This document shows, piece by piece, positions 36,391 through 44,712 of a stretch of 64,000 nucleotides of DNA. The DNA comes from Sphingomonas hankookensis (lineage in GTDB: Bacteria; Pseudomonadota; Alphaproteobacteria; Sphingomonadales; Sphingomonadaceae). Each line of letters opens with the position of its first letter. Within the stretch, counting starts at the first letter, position 1. The translations under genes and the position numbers were made by a program. The notes under the pieces were generated by a model, which was not told the origin of the DNA, made no database searches, and saw only the letters and a program-made list of their open reading frames with translations. The DNA lies in NCBI RefSeq assembly GCF_028551275.1, contig NZ_CP117025.1, forward strand, positions 3,412,001 through 3,476,000. The letters are read 5' to 3'.

Positions 36391-37148
36391 CGGTGCGGGC
36401 GCGGGTCATCCCCTGCCTCGACGTGCATGCCGGGCGGGTGGTGAAGGGCGTGAACTTCGTCGAACTGCGCGATGCGGGCGATCCGGTCGAGCAGGCGCGC
36501 GCCTATGATGCGGCGGGCGCGGACGAACTGACGTTCCTCGATATCGGCGCCAGCCATGAAGGGCGCGACACGATCATCGACGTGGTGCGGCGGACGGCGG
36601 AGGTGTGCTTCATGCCGCTGACCGTGGGGGGCGGCGTGCGATCGCCCGACGATGCCCGCGCGCTGCTGCTGGCCGGAGCGGACAAGGTTGCCGTCAATTC
36701 CGCCGCCGTGGCGCGGCCCGAACTGGTCGCCGACATCGCCGACCGCTTCGGCAGCCAGTGCGTCACCGCGTCGGTCGATGCCCGCCGGATCGACGGGCGC
36801 TGGGAAGTGTTCACCCATGGCGGTCGCCGCGCGACGGGGATCGATGCGGTCGAACATGCGCTGAAACTGGCCGAACTGGGTGCGGGCGAATTGCTGGTGA
36901 CGTCGATGGACCGCGACGGGACGCGCGACGGCTATGACCTCGACCTGATCCGGACGATCGCCGACGCCGTGTCGGTGCCGGTGGTGGCGTCGGGCGGGGT
37001 CGGTACGCTCGACCATCTGGTCGCGGGCGTGACGCAGGGACATGCGAGCGCGGTGCTGGCGGCGTCGATCTTTCATTTCGGGGAAGCGTCGGTGGCGGAC
37101 GCGCACGCCGCGCTGGCGGCGGCTGGGGTGCCGGTTCGCAGCCACTAA
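36387..37148 (+). CDS. hisF: Imidazole glycerol phosphate synthase, cyclase subunit
   Basis: A 253-residue cyclase. Both catalytic Asp motifs are present: [15 protein letters not shown] and [30 protein letters not shown] and [13 protein letters not shown] bind phosphate. It works with HisH to make IGP and AICAR. The start overlaps the hisA stop. A strong hairpin follows it. Confidence 0.96.
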   Translation: MTVRARVIPCLDVHAGRVVKGVNFVELRDAGDPVEQARAYDAAGADELTFLDIGASHEGRDTIIDVVRRTAEVCFMPLTVGGGVRSPDDARALLLAGADKVAVNSAAVARPELVADIADRFGSQCVTASVDARRIDGRWEVFTHGGRRATGIDAVEHALKLAELGAGELLVTSMDRDGTRDGYDLDLIRTIADAVSVPVVASGGVGTLDHLVAGVTQGHASAVLAASIFHFGEASVADAHAALAAAGVPVRSH

Positions 37149-37175
37149 ATCCTCCCCGCTCGCGGGGAGGATTTT
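37147..37175 (+). terminator. Strong hairpin with short T-run between hisF and the small membrane gene
   Basis: AAATCCTCCCCGC (37147-37159) and its perfect complement (37162-37174) are separated by TC and end in TTTT. It can act as an intrinsic terminator or attenuator. It would separate hisF from hisE, so read-through or a second promoter is needed for hisE. Confidence 0.65.
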
Positions 37176-37206
37176 CAGGCCTCGCAAAACCCCCTACAGC
37201 CGCCCC

Positions 37207-37359
37207 ATGGCCACTACCGCCCTCGCCGCCCATTCGGGCATTGCGCCGCCCCGCGAAGGCTTTGCCTTTTCCGACGTCGCGACGTTCGTCGCCTTCGTCT
37301 TCATGGTGGTGCTGGCGCGGCGGGCGATCCGCAATCGGCAACGCAGGAACAGGGACTGA
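37207..37359 (+). CDS. Small membrane protein (50 residues) between hisF and hisE
   Basis: It opens MATTALAAHSGIAPP, has one hydrophobic segment FSDVATFVAFVFMVVLA and a very basic end RRAIRNRQRRNRD, a typical single-pass inner-membrane microprotein. The stop lies one base before the hisE ATG, which supports cotranscription. No family recognised. The start could be wrong because no clear ribosome-binding site precedes it. Confidence 0.5.
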   Translation: MATTALAAHSGIAPPREGFAFSDVATFVAFVFMVVLARRAIRNRQRRNRD

Positions 37360-37360
37360 C

Positions 37361-37678
37361 ATGGACGCCTTCGACCGGCTCGAATCGGTGATCGCCAGCC
37401 GGATCGGCGGCGATCCCACCCAATCCTATGTCGCGAAGCTGCACGCGCGCGGCACGGCGAAGATCGCGCAGAAGGTCGGCGAGGAAGCGGTCGAATGCGT
37501 CATCGCGGCGTGCGGCAACGACCGCGCCGGGCTGATCGGCGAGGCCGCAGACCTGATATTCCACCTGACGCTGCTGCTGCAGACCCAGGGCATCGCGCTG
37601 GACGATGTCCGCGCTGAACTGACCCGCCGCGACGGGCTGTCGGGCATCGCTGAAAAAGCGTCCCGTCCCAAGGAGTAA
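37361..37678 (+). CDS. hisE: Phosphoribosyl-ATP pyrophosphohydrolase
   Basis: A 105-residue all-alpha hydrolase, second step of histidine synthesis, here separate from HisI. It shows SYVAKLHARGTAKIAQKVGEE-type sequence (with KVGEEAVE) and EAADLIFHLTLLL, carrying the acidic metal ligands. Standard length. It lies four bases upstream of the HIT gene. Confidence 0.95.
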   Translation: MDAFDRLESVIASRIGGDPTQSYVAKLHARGTAKIAQKVGEEAVECVIAACGNDRAGLIGEAADLIFHLTLLLQTQGIALDDVRAELTRRDGLSGIAEKASRPKE

Positions 37679-37682
37679 GTCC

Positions 37683-38060
37683 ATGCCGATCGACGCGACC
37701 CAGCCCTATGACGCCGACAATATCTTCGCCCGCATCCTGCGCGGGGAGATACCGGCCAAGCGGGTATATGAGGACGAACATGCCCTCGCCTTTCACGATA
37801 TCGCCCCGCAGGCGCCGGTGCATGTGCTGGTGATCCCCAAGGGCGCTTATGTGTCGTGGGACGATTTTTCCGCCCGCGCACCCGATGCCGAAATCGCAGG
37901 ATTCGTCCGCGCCGTGGGCCATGTCGCGCGCGAGCATGGGCTGGTCGAACCGGGCTATCGCCTGCTCGCCAATATCGGCGGACATGGCGGACAAGAGGTG
38001 CCGCACCTGCACGTCCATCTCTTCGGCGGCGCGCCGCTGGGACCGATGCTGGCGAGATAG
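37683..38060 (+). CDS. HIT family nucleotide hydrolase (HinT-like)
   Basis: A 125-residue histidine-triad protein. The triad is HLHVHLFGG, and IFARILRGEIPAKRVYED is the usual N-terminus. Members hydrolyse nucleoside phosphoramidates such as adenosine monophosphoramidates. It ends the his gene cluster, as in many alphaproteobacteria. Confidence 0.92.
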   Translation: MPIDATQPYDADNIFARILRGEIPAKRVYEDEHALAFHDIAPQAPVHVLVIPKGAYVSWDDFSARAPDAEIAGFVRAVGHVAREHGLVEPGYRLLANIGGHGGQEVPHLHVHLFGGAPLGPMLAR

Positions 38061-38167
38061 GACAGCTTTATTGCACGAAAGGAATTGCGCGGGGCGGATT
38101 TGCGGGTAGGTTTACGCCTTTGTAATCTCGCGGCCCCGCAAGAAGGCGCCGCGTTTGGGGGGCCTGC

Positions 38168-39706
38168 ATGATTTTTGGCCGTATCAAGCCACTCGATGCG
38201 ATCCTTGCGACCGCAGAGAAGAAATCGCTTACCCGCACCCTGGGTGCGTTCCAGCTGACCATGCTGGGCGTCGGCGCCATCATCGGCACCGGCATCTTCG
38301 TTCTGACCGCCGAAGCCGCGCAGAAGGCGGGACCAGGCATGATGATTTCGTTCATCATCGCCGGCCTCGTCTGCGCGGTCGCCGCCCTGTGCTACGCCGA
38401 AATGTCGTCGATGGTCCCGGTATCGGGATCGGCCTATACCTACAGCTATGCCGTCATGGGCGAGATGCTGGCCTGGATGGTCGGCTGGGCGCTGGTGCTC
38501 GAATATGCCGTTGCCGCCGGCGCCGTTTCGGTCGGCTGGTCGGGCTATTTCGTCGGGTTGCTCAGGGAATTTGCCGGCATCGACCTGCCCACTGCGCTGA
38601 CGCTCGGCCCGATCGATGGCGGCATCATCAACGTGCCGGCCTTCATCATCGCGCTGCTCGTCACCTGGCTGCTGGTGATCGGAACCAAGGAATCGGCGTT
38701 CATCAACGCGATCCTCGTCGCGGTCAAGATCGGTGCGCTGATCCTGTTCTGCGCGCTGGCGCTGCCGGTGATGCAGTCGAAGAATTTCGAGCCGTTCGCG
38801 CCGTTGGGCTTCGGCGGCATTTCCGCCGCCGCCGCGTCGATCTTCTTCGCCTATGTCGGGTTCGACGCGGTGTCGACCGCGGCCGAGGAGACGAAAAACC
38901 CGCAACGCAACATGCCGATCGGCCTGATCGGCAGCCTTGCCATCTGCACCATCTTCTACATTCTCGTCGCTGCCGGCGTCATCGGCACCGTCGGCGCACA
39001 GCCGCTGGTCGATGCGGCGGGCAAGGGCATCGCGCCGGGCAGCACCGAATTGGCGGCTGCCTGCGCCAATATCGGCAGCCAGGCCGTCGTCTGCTCGAAG
39101 GAAGCGCTGGCATGGACGCTGCGCGAGATCGGCTGGCAGCAGGTCGGCAACCTGATCGGCCTCGCCGCCGGGCTGGCGCTGCCCAGCGTCGTGCTGATGA
39201 TGATGTTCGGCCAGACACGCATCTTCTTCGTGATGAGCCGTGACGGTCTGCTCCCGGCCAAGCTGTCGAAGGTGCACCCGAAATACGGCACGCCGCACGT
39301 GGTGACGATCATCACCGGCGTGTTCGTCGCCTTCTTCGCCGCGCTGTTCCCGGTCGGGGCGCTGGCCGATATCTCGAACTCGGGCACGTTGTTCGCCTTC
39401 GCCATGGTCGCGATCGCGGTGCTGGTGCTGCGCAAGACCGATCCGAACCGTCGTCGCCCGTTCCGCACGCCGGCGGTCATGGTCGTCGCTCCGCTGGCGG
39501 TCGCCGGCTGCATCTACCTGTTCTTCAGCCTGTCCTTCTACACGCTCGCGCTGTTCTTCGGCTGGGCGTTCTTCGGGCTGCTGGTGTATTTCGGCTATAG
39601 CCGCTCGCGCAGCCATGTCGGGCGCGGCATCGTCGACACCCATGAGGACGATGCGGGCGTTCCGCCCCTGCCGGTGCCGCCGCTGCCGGGCAGTCCCAAG
39701 GACTGA
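38168..39706 (+). CDS. APC-superfamily amino acid permease
   Basis: A 512-residue inner-membrane transporter with about 12-13 hydrophobic segments. The substrate-binding first helix reads MLGVGAIIGTGIFVLT; CYAEMSSMVPVSGSAYTY and FFAYVGFDAVSTAAEETKNPQRNMP are signatures of the cationic amino acid transporter (CAT/YhdG-like) group. The C-terminal tail is cytosolic and proline-rich. The substrate is unproven. GGGGGG precedes the ATG. A strong terminator follows. Confidence 0.9.
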   Translation: MIFGRIKPLDAILATAEKKSLTRTLGAFQLTMLGVGAIIGTGIFVLTAEAAQKAGPGMMISFIIAGLVCAVAALCYAEMSSMVPVSGSAYTYSYAVMGEMLAWMVGWALVLEYAVAAGAVSVGWSGYFVGLLREFAGIDLPTALTLGPIDGGIINVPAFIIALLVTWLLVIGTKESAFINAILVAVKIGALILFCALALPVMQSKNFEPFAPLGFGGISAAAASIFFAYVGFDAVSTAAEETKNPQRNMPIGLIGSLAICTIFYILVAAGVIGTVGAQPLVDAAGKGIAPGSTELAAACANIGSQAVVCSKEALAWTLREIGWQQVGNLIGLAAGLALPSVVLMMMFGQTRIFFVMSRDGLLPAKLSKVHPKYGTPHVVTIITGVFVAFFAALFPVGALADISNSGTLFAFAMVAIAVLVLRKTDPNRRRPFRTPAVMVVAPLAVAGCIYLFFSLSFYTLALFFGWAFFGLLVYFGYSRSRSHVGRGIVDTHEDDAGVPPLPVPPLPGSPKD

Positions 39707-39730
39707 TCGGCAACGACGCTTCGATACAGG

Positions 39731-39767
39731 AAGGGCCGGGGAATCGCTTCCCCGGCCCTTTCTTTTT
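39731..39767 (+). terminator. Intrinsic terminator after the permease gene
   Basis: AAGGGCCGGGGAA (39731-39743), loop TCGC, TTCCCCGGCCCTT (39748-39760), then TCTTTTTG. It is a very stable rho-independent terminator in the convergent gap with the adenosine kinase gene. Confidence 0.9.
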
Positions 39768-39787
39768 GTCGGTGATGGATAGGCGGA

Positions 39788-40789
39788 TCAGCCGTCCAGC
39801 TTGTCGGCCATCAGCTTCGTCAGGTCGACCTCGGGACGCGCGCCATAGTGCGAGATGATCTCGGCGGCGCACAGCGCACCCAGCTTCAGCGAGCGTTCGA
39901 TGTCATACCCATGCGACTGGCCGTGCAGGAAACCGGCGGCGAACAGGTCGCCCGCGCCGGTCGTGTCGACCACGCGCTCGATCGGCTGCGCGGGCACGCT
40001 GGTCCGCTTGCCCTCCGTCACCGCGATCGCGCCATGTTCGCCGCGCGTGACGACCAGCACCGGCACCTGGCTCGCGATCTTGTCCACTGCCGCGTCGAAA
40101 TCCTCGACCTGCGCCAGCGCGAGCAGTTCGTTCTCGTTGGCGAACAGGATGTCGACCTGCCCCTCGGCGATCAGCGCGCGGAAGTCGTCGCCGTGGCGCG
40201 AGATGCAGAAGGTGTCCGACAGGGTGAAGGCGACCTTGCGCCCGGCATCGCGTGCGATGCGGATGCCGGCGCGCATCGCGGCGCGCGGCTCTTCCGGGTC
40301 CCACAGATAGCCTTCGAGATACAGGATCGCGCCGCTGGCGATCAGGTCGGCATCGAGCGCCGCTTCGGGCAGGAACTGCGACGCGCCGAGAAAGGTGTTC
40401 ATCGTGCGCTGCCCGTCAGGCGTGACGAAGATCATGCAGCGCGCGGTCGCCGGCTCGCCCGCACGCACAGCGGTGTCGAAGCGGACGCCGGCGGCGCGGA
40501 TGTCATGGGCGAACACCGCCCCCAGCTGATCGTCGGCGACCTGGCCGATGAAGCCGGTCTTGCCGCCCAGCGCGGCGATGCCGGCAACGGTGTTGGCGGC
40601 CGACCCGCCCGACACTTCGCGGCCCGGGCCCATCTTGGCATAGAGCGCGTCGGCATCGGCCGGCGAGAAGACGAGCTGCATCGACCCCTTGGTCATGCCC
40701 TCCGCTGCGAGGAACGCGTCGTCGGACTGGGCAAGGATATCGACGATGGCGTTGCCGATCGCAACGACGTCGAGCGTGGGCTGGGTCAA
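39788..40789 (-). CDS. Adenosine kinase (PfkB family)
   Basis: A 333-residue ribokinase-fold sugar kinase. The start AIGNAIVDILAQ, the substrate region GGSAANTVAGIAALGG and the anion hole/catalytic Asp in VDTTGAGDLFAAGFLHG are clear. The sequence follows the adenosine kinase pattern of alphaproteobacteria, which phosphorylates adenosine to AMP. Another nucleoside or sugar substrate cannot be excluded. Confidence 0.88.
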   Translation of the reverse strand: MTQPTLDVVAIGNAIVDILAQSDDAFLAAEGMTKGSMQLVFSPADADALYAKMGPGREVSGGSAANTVAGIAALGGKTGFIGQVADDQLGAVFAHDIRAAGVRFDTAVRAGEPATARCMIFVTPDGQRTMNTFLGASQFLPEAALDADLIASGAILYLEGYLWDPEEPRAAMRAGIRIARDAGRKVAFTLSDTFCISRHGDDFRALIAEGQVDILFANENELLALAQVEDFDAAVDKIASQVPVLVVTRGEHGAIAVTEGKRTSVPAQPIERVVDTTGAGDLFAAGFLHGQSHGYDIERSLKLGALCAAEIISHYGARPEVDLTKLMADKLDG

Positions 40790-40925
40790 TCAAGGTCTCC
40801 GAAGAATATCGCCCGGCGACGTCGCGCGGACATTGGTTCGGGCGTTAGCCAGCGGCGCGCGCGCTAGCAAGCGGCAGCCCGGTCGGGCGTTGACGCGCCC
40901 TCCTTGCGCCACCATCGTCGGGTGC

Positions 40926-41624
40926 ATGATCGAGAGCTTTTTCCTGTCCGTCGCGCAGCTTGGCGACCGTGCGTTCCTGCGGGTGCTGGCCAAGTCGCTG
41001 GCGCTCACCCTGGTCCTGCTGGCGCTGGTCGGTGCCGGGCTCGCGTGGGGGGCGCATTGGGCGGTGGCGGACTGGTTCGTGATGGGCGACGATGCCGGCA
41101 CGCTGGCCGTGATCGCCGCCGTCATCGTCGCGATCGGCCTCGCCTGGCTGCTGTTCCGCATCGTCGCCATCGCCGTGATCGGCCTGTTCGCCGACGAGGT
41201 GGTCGAGGCGGTCGAGGCGAAACATTATCCCGCCGCGCTGGCGACCGCGCGCCCGGTGCCGCTCGGCCGGTCGATGGCGATGGGGGGCAAGTCGGTCCTG
41301 CGCACCGTGGCGGTGAACCTGTTCTTCGTACCGCTCTACCTGCTGCTGCTCGCCACCGGCATCGGCACGGCGGCCGTGTTCTTCGTCGTCAATGGTTGGC
41401 TGCTGGGGCGCGACCTGTCCGACATGGTCGCGGCACGCCACCTTCCCGCAGCGGCGATGCCCGCCGAACGTTCGGCCAGCGGCGGTCGGCGGTTTCTTCT
41501 GGGACTGGTGGGAACCGGATTGCTGTTGATACCGTTTGTGAATTTCGTTGCGCCGCTGATCGGCGCCGCGATGGCGACGCATGGCTTTCATCGACGCCGG
41601 GGCAAGGGGGTTGGGAATGCGTAG
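40926..41624 (+). CDS. EI24 domain membrane protein (CysZ-like)
   Basis: A 232-residue inner-membrane protein with hydrophobic segments at about 24-48, 58-88, 125-160 and 195-218, fitting the EI24/CysZ family (RAFLRVLAKSLALTLVLLAL; GFHRRRGKG at the end). CysZ imports sulfate, but no cysteine genes are nearby, so the role is open. Its 3' end overlaps the next gene by eight bases. Confidence 0.75.
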   Translation: MIESFFLSVAQLGDRAFLRVLAKSLALTLVLLALVGAGLAWGAHWAVADWFVMGDDAGTLAVIAAVIVAIGLAWLLFRIVAIAVIGLFADEVVEAVEAKHYPAALATARPVPLGRSMAMGGKSVLRTVAVNLFFVPLYLLLLATGIGTAAVFFVVNGWLLGRDLSDMVAARHLPAAAMPAERSASGGRRFLLGLVGTGLLLIPFVNFVAPLIGAAMATHGFHRRRGKGVGNA

Positions 41625-41994
41625 CGTTGGGATCAGCGTGGGCCTGGCGCTGGCCGTGTCCGCCTGTGCCACGCCCGGTCCCGTCGTGCGTCAGAACGCC
41701 CTGCCGACCCCGCCTCGCCCGAGCTATGGCACGGTCGGGCTGGAACGGGTGATGGGGCAGAACGCCAATGCGCTGACCCAATTGTTCGGCCAGCCGTTGC
41801 TCGACCTGACCGAAGGGGCCGGTCGCAAGCTGCAGTTCGGCTCCAACATCTGCGTCCTCGACGCCTATCTCTATGCCCCGCAGCAAGGCGGAGTCCCCGT
41901 CGTCCGCCATGTCGACGCACGCCAGCGCAGCGGTGCGCCGATCGACCGCGCCAGTTGCGTCGCGGCATTGACCCGGCGCGACGGCGGACGTTGA
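41617..41994 (+). CDS. Putative lipoprotein, hypothetical
   Basis: A 125-residue exported lipoprotein. The ATG at 41617 follows GGGGG, and the N-terminus MRSVGISVGLALAVSAC ends in a lipobox. The mature part includes LERVMGQNANALTQLFGQP and KLQFGSNICVLDAYLYAP, reminiscent of SmpA/BamE-like folds (a residue run before a paired strand), but this is only a resemblance. It is translationally coupled to the EI24 gene. Confidence 0.7.
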   Translation: MRSVGISVGLALAVSACATPGPVVRQNALPTPPRPSYGTVGLERVMGQNANALTQLFGQPLLDLTEGAGRKLQFGSNICVLDAYLYAPQQGGVPVVRHVDARQRSGAPIDRASCVAALTRRDGGR

Positions 41995-42125
41995 CTTCCA
42001 ATAATGCTGCGCTTGCGAAACAAAATGCCGTTTGTTAAGGCGGGCTCAGTAATAATGGATTGCTGCGTCGCGGTAATTCTTGACGGCCTTGCTTTCCAAC
42101 TTCTTGTACAGGAACCTGCTTGACC

Positions 42126-43166
42126 ATGCCGACGATCGTACCCGTGATCCTTTCCGGCGGTTCGGGCACCCGCCTGTGGCCGATGTCGACCCCGGAAACG
42201 CCCAAGCAGATGCTGGCGCTGACCGCCGAGGCGACGATGCTGCAGCTGACCGCCCAGCGCGCGGTCGGCGACGAATTCGGTGCGCCGATCATCGTGGCCA
42301 ATGCCCGCCATGCCGACATGATCGACGAACAGCTGCGCGCGGTCGATGCCACGCCCAGCGCGCTGATCCTCGAACCGGCCGGCCGCAACACCGCGCCCGC
42401 CATCGCGCTGGCCGCACTGGCCGCCGGGACGCCCGATGCCGTGCTGCTGGTCATGCCGTCGGACCATGTGATCACCGACGTGCCGGCATTCCATGCCGCC
42501 GTACAGCGCGCGCTGCCCAAGGTGCAGGACGGCTGGCTCGCGACCTTCGGCATCTCGCCCGACGCGCCGGAAACCGGCTATGGCTGGATCCAGGCCGGCG
42601 AGGAGATTGCCGAGGGCGTCCACCGCGTCGCGCGCTTCGTCGAAAAGCCGCCGCTCGACGCGGCGCAGGCGATGCTGGCGGCCGGCGACCATGTGTGGAA
42701 CGGCGGCATCTTCCTGTTCCGCGCCGACCGCTATCTGGCGGAACTGGGCCAGCATGAGCCGGAGATGCTGGCGGCGTGCGAGCGGGCGATGGACAAGGCC
42801 GAGCGTAGCGGCAACCGCGTCGCCCCCGACGCCGCCGCCTTTGCCGAGGCACCGTCGCAGTCGATCGACTATGCCGTGATGGAAAAGGCCGATCGTGTCG
42901 CCGTCGTGCCGGTCGCGATGGGCTGGAACGATCTCGGCAGCTGGGACGCGCTGCACGCGATCAGCGAGCGCGACGAGACCGGCAATGCGCATCGCGGCGA
43001 AGTGCTGGCGATCGACACCCGCGACTGCCTGGTGCGGACCGACGGCGTCCGCATCCGCATGGTCGGCGTGTCGGACCTGATCGTCGTCGCCAGCGGCAAC
43101 GACATCCTGATCCTGCCGCGCGGCCAGAGCCAGAGCGTCAAGAAGCTGGTCGAAGCGCTCAAATAA
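42126..43166 (+). CDS. manC: Mannose-1-phosphate guanylyltransferase
   Basis: A 346-residue nucleotidyltransferase making GDP-mannose from mannose-1-phosphate and GTP. The signature PVILSGGSGTRLWPMSTPETPKQ-type motif (SGGSGTRLWP) and ARFVEKPPLD are present. It ends near the MannoseP-isomerase linker, so it lacks the fused isomerase domain of long ManC proteins. The ATG at 42126 is used; a TTG at 42120 sits better relative to an AGGAA sequence and would add two residues. A phosphomannomutase gene follows 55 bases later. Confidence 0.92.
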   Translation: MPTIVPVILSGGSGTRLWPMSTPETPKQMLALTAEATMLQLTAQRAVGDEFGAPIIVANARHADMIDEQLRAVDATPSALILEPAGRNTAPAIALAALAAGTPDAVLLVMPSDHVITDVPAFHAAVQRALPKVQDGWLATFGISPDAPETGYGWIQAGEEIAEGVHRVARFVEKPPLDAAQAMLAAGDHVWNGGIFLFRADRYLAELGQHEPEMLAACERAMDKAERSGNRVAPDAAAFAEAPSQSIDYAVMEKADRVAVVPVAMGWNDLGSWDALHAISERDETGNAHRGEVLAIDTRDCLVRTDGVRIRMVGVSDLIVVASGNDILILPRGQSQSVKKLVEALK

Positions 43167-43221
43167 TCCCGGACGGGCGGCGCGGACGTCGCCCGTTCCC
43201 TCTATTCCCGCGGAGTACGAC

Positions 43222-43968
43222 ATGAAGCAACTGGTAGCCTTCGACCTCGACGGCACGCTGGCCGAAAGCAAGCAGCAGCTGACCGAGCCGATGGGCGAGG
43301 CGCTGGCCGACCTGTTGGGCGTCGCGCATGTCGCGATCATTTCCGGCGGCGACTGGCCGCAGTTCGAAAAGCAGGTGGCGACCCGCCTGCCCGCGCGTGC
43401 CGACCTGTCGCGGCTGTGGATGATGCCGACCAGCGGCACCAAGCTGTACACTTATGGCGACGGCCGCTGGAACACGGTCTATGCCGACCTGTTCGACGAC
43501 GCGACCAAGACCAAGATTCTCGAGGCGTTCGACGCCGCGCTGGAGGCGACCGGCTTCGTCCCCGAACAGACCTGGGGCGAGCGGATCGAGGATCGCGGCA
43601 GCCAGATCACCTTCTCGGCACTCGGTCAGCAGGCCCCGATCGATGCCAAGGAACATTGGGACCCCAAGTTCGAGAAGCGCAAGATCATCCAGGCCGACCT
43701 GAAGCAGCGCCTGCCCGGCCTGTCGATCAACATGGGCGGTGCCACGTCGATCGACATCACCAAGGAAGGCGTCGACAAGGCCACCGGCCTCGCCAAGCTG
43801 GCCGATATCAGCGGCATCGCCACCGACGACATGCTGTTCATCGGCGACGCGATCTTCCCCGGCGGCAATGACTACGCGCCCAAGGCGGCGGGGATGGACA
43901 CGGTCAAGATTCGCGACCCGCAGGAAACGCTGGCCGTGATCGAGGCGATCGTCGCCTGCCAGAAGTGA
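43222..43968 (+). CDS. HAD-type phosphomannomutase (eukaryotic PMM-like)
   Basis: A 248-residue HAD-IIB enzyme. Motif I is VAFDLDGTLAES with both catalytic Asp residues, IISGGDWPQFEKQV follows, and the C-terminal loop is FIGDAIFPGGNDYAP. These match the alpha-PMM family of eukaryotes, which turns mannose-6-phosphate into mannose-1-phosphate. Next to manC this fits well. Most bacteria use the unrelated ManB/AlgC fold instead, so this is a notable replacement. Start preceded by GGAG. A terminator hairpin follows. Confidence 0.85.
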   Translation: MKQLVAFDLDGTLAESKQQLTEPMGEALADLLGVAHVAIISGGDWPQFEKQVATRLPARADLSRLWMMPTSGTKLYTYGDGRWNTVYADLFDDATKTKILEAFDAALEATGFVPEQTWGERIEDRGSQITFSALGQQAPIDAKEHWDPKFEKRKIIQADLKQRLPGLSINMGGATSIDITKEGVDKATGLAKLADISGIATDDMLFIGDAIFPGGNDYAPKAAGMDTVKIRDPQETLAVIEAIVACQK

Positions 43969-43975
43969 CGCCGAT

Positions 43976-44008
43976 CCCCCTGCCCCGCTGCGTGCGGGGC
44001 GGGGGTTT
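43976..44008 (+). terminator. Probable terminator of the manC-phosphomannomutase unit
   Basis: A CCCCCTGCCCCGC arm pairs with GCGGGGCGGGGG (one bulged base), followed by TTT. It lies directly before repeat copy 2. Confidence 0.7.
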
Positions 44009-44013
44009 GCGGT

Positions 44014-44150
44014 CCAAAGTTCACTAAGTTCACACTCGCGCGGTGTTTGCGCGTCACCATGGTGTCCCCGGTAAGCGGTTGCATGGTTTCACGGTTTCAA
44101 AAAGCCGGCCGGATCATGGCATGGGCGTGCGGCTGTAGGAAAGCCGGCTG
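44014..44150 (+). repeat. Dispersed repeat with conserved ends (copy 2)
   Basis: The 24-base head block (44014-44037) is identical to that at 31652-31675. CATGGCAT (44115) and GTAGGAAAG (44135) lie at nearly the same offsets as in copy 1, with a different middle. It fills the main part of the 303-base gap between the phosphomannomutase and ASCH genes; the rest of the gap shows no gene. Confidence 0.7.
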
Positions 44151-44271
44151 CTTTCCCCTGACGTTCATGCACATCGACGCGACGGCCTTCGCGGCACATT
44201 TTCGTTTTCGGGAAGGGCAATGCGCCCTACCCTGATTGACGCGGGCAGAGTGCGTCTTTCTATCTGAACGC

Positions 44272-44661
44272 ATGAAAGCATTGTCGATTGTCGCGCCGGG
44301 TGGGGGTCACATTGCCACTGGTAGGAAGACGTTGGAAATTCGGCGCTGGATGCCGGATTTGATGCCGAACGATGATCTTGTGATCGTCGAGAACGGAATT
44401 TTCCTGAATGTCGACGGGGAGGAGGATCGCGATGGTCGTATCGTCGCGGTCGTTCGTGTGGCCGGTGTTCGCCCCTTTCTACAGACTGATGTGAAGCCGG
44501 CCTGTGCCAACTATTTCGAGGAGGGCTGGCTTGCATGGGAGTTGGCTGATGTGCGCCCGGCCTCGTCATCCCGCATGGTGCGGGCTGCTCGGGGCATCTA
44601 CGAACTGGAGCTTCCGGACGACATGTCCATCGGGGGCGTAGTTGCGTCCAACAGCCGATAG
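44272..44661 (+). CDS. ASCH domain protein
   Basis: A 129-residue protein with the ASCH (PUA-like) pattern: ALSIVAPGGGHIATGRKTLEIRRW at the start (substrate-pocket residues Lys and Glu in KTLEIRRW), GRIVAVVRVAGVRPF and a C-terminal ARGIYELELP. ASCH proteins bind or hydrolyse modified nucleosides or RNA. Base composition is less GC-rich than the neighbours, and it lies beside a dispersed repeat, so it may be acquired. The ATG at 44272 starts the domain. Confidence 0.8.
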   Translation: MKALSIVAPGGGHIATGRKTLEIRRWMPDLMPNDDLVIVENGIFLNVDGEEDRDGRIVAVVRVAGVRPFLQTDVKPACANYFEEGWLAWELADVRPASSSRMVRAARGIYELELPDDMSIGGVVASNSR

Positions 44662-44712
44662 GCATTGGCTTCCGCGTTCCCCCCCCCGTTCGACAATGCG
44701 CGATCGCCTACC

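Noticed and set aside
42080..42109. TTGACG followed by TTGTAC as a promoter for manC.
   Set aside because: The -10 match is poor and would place the transcript start almost on the start codon.
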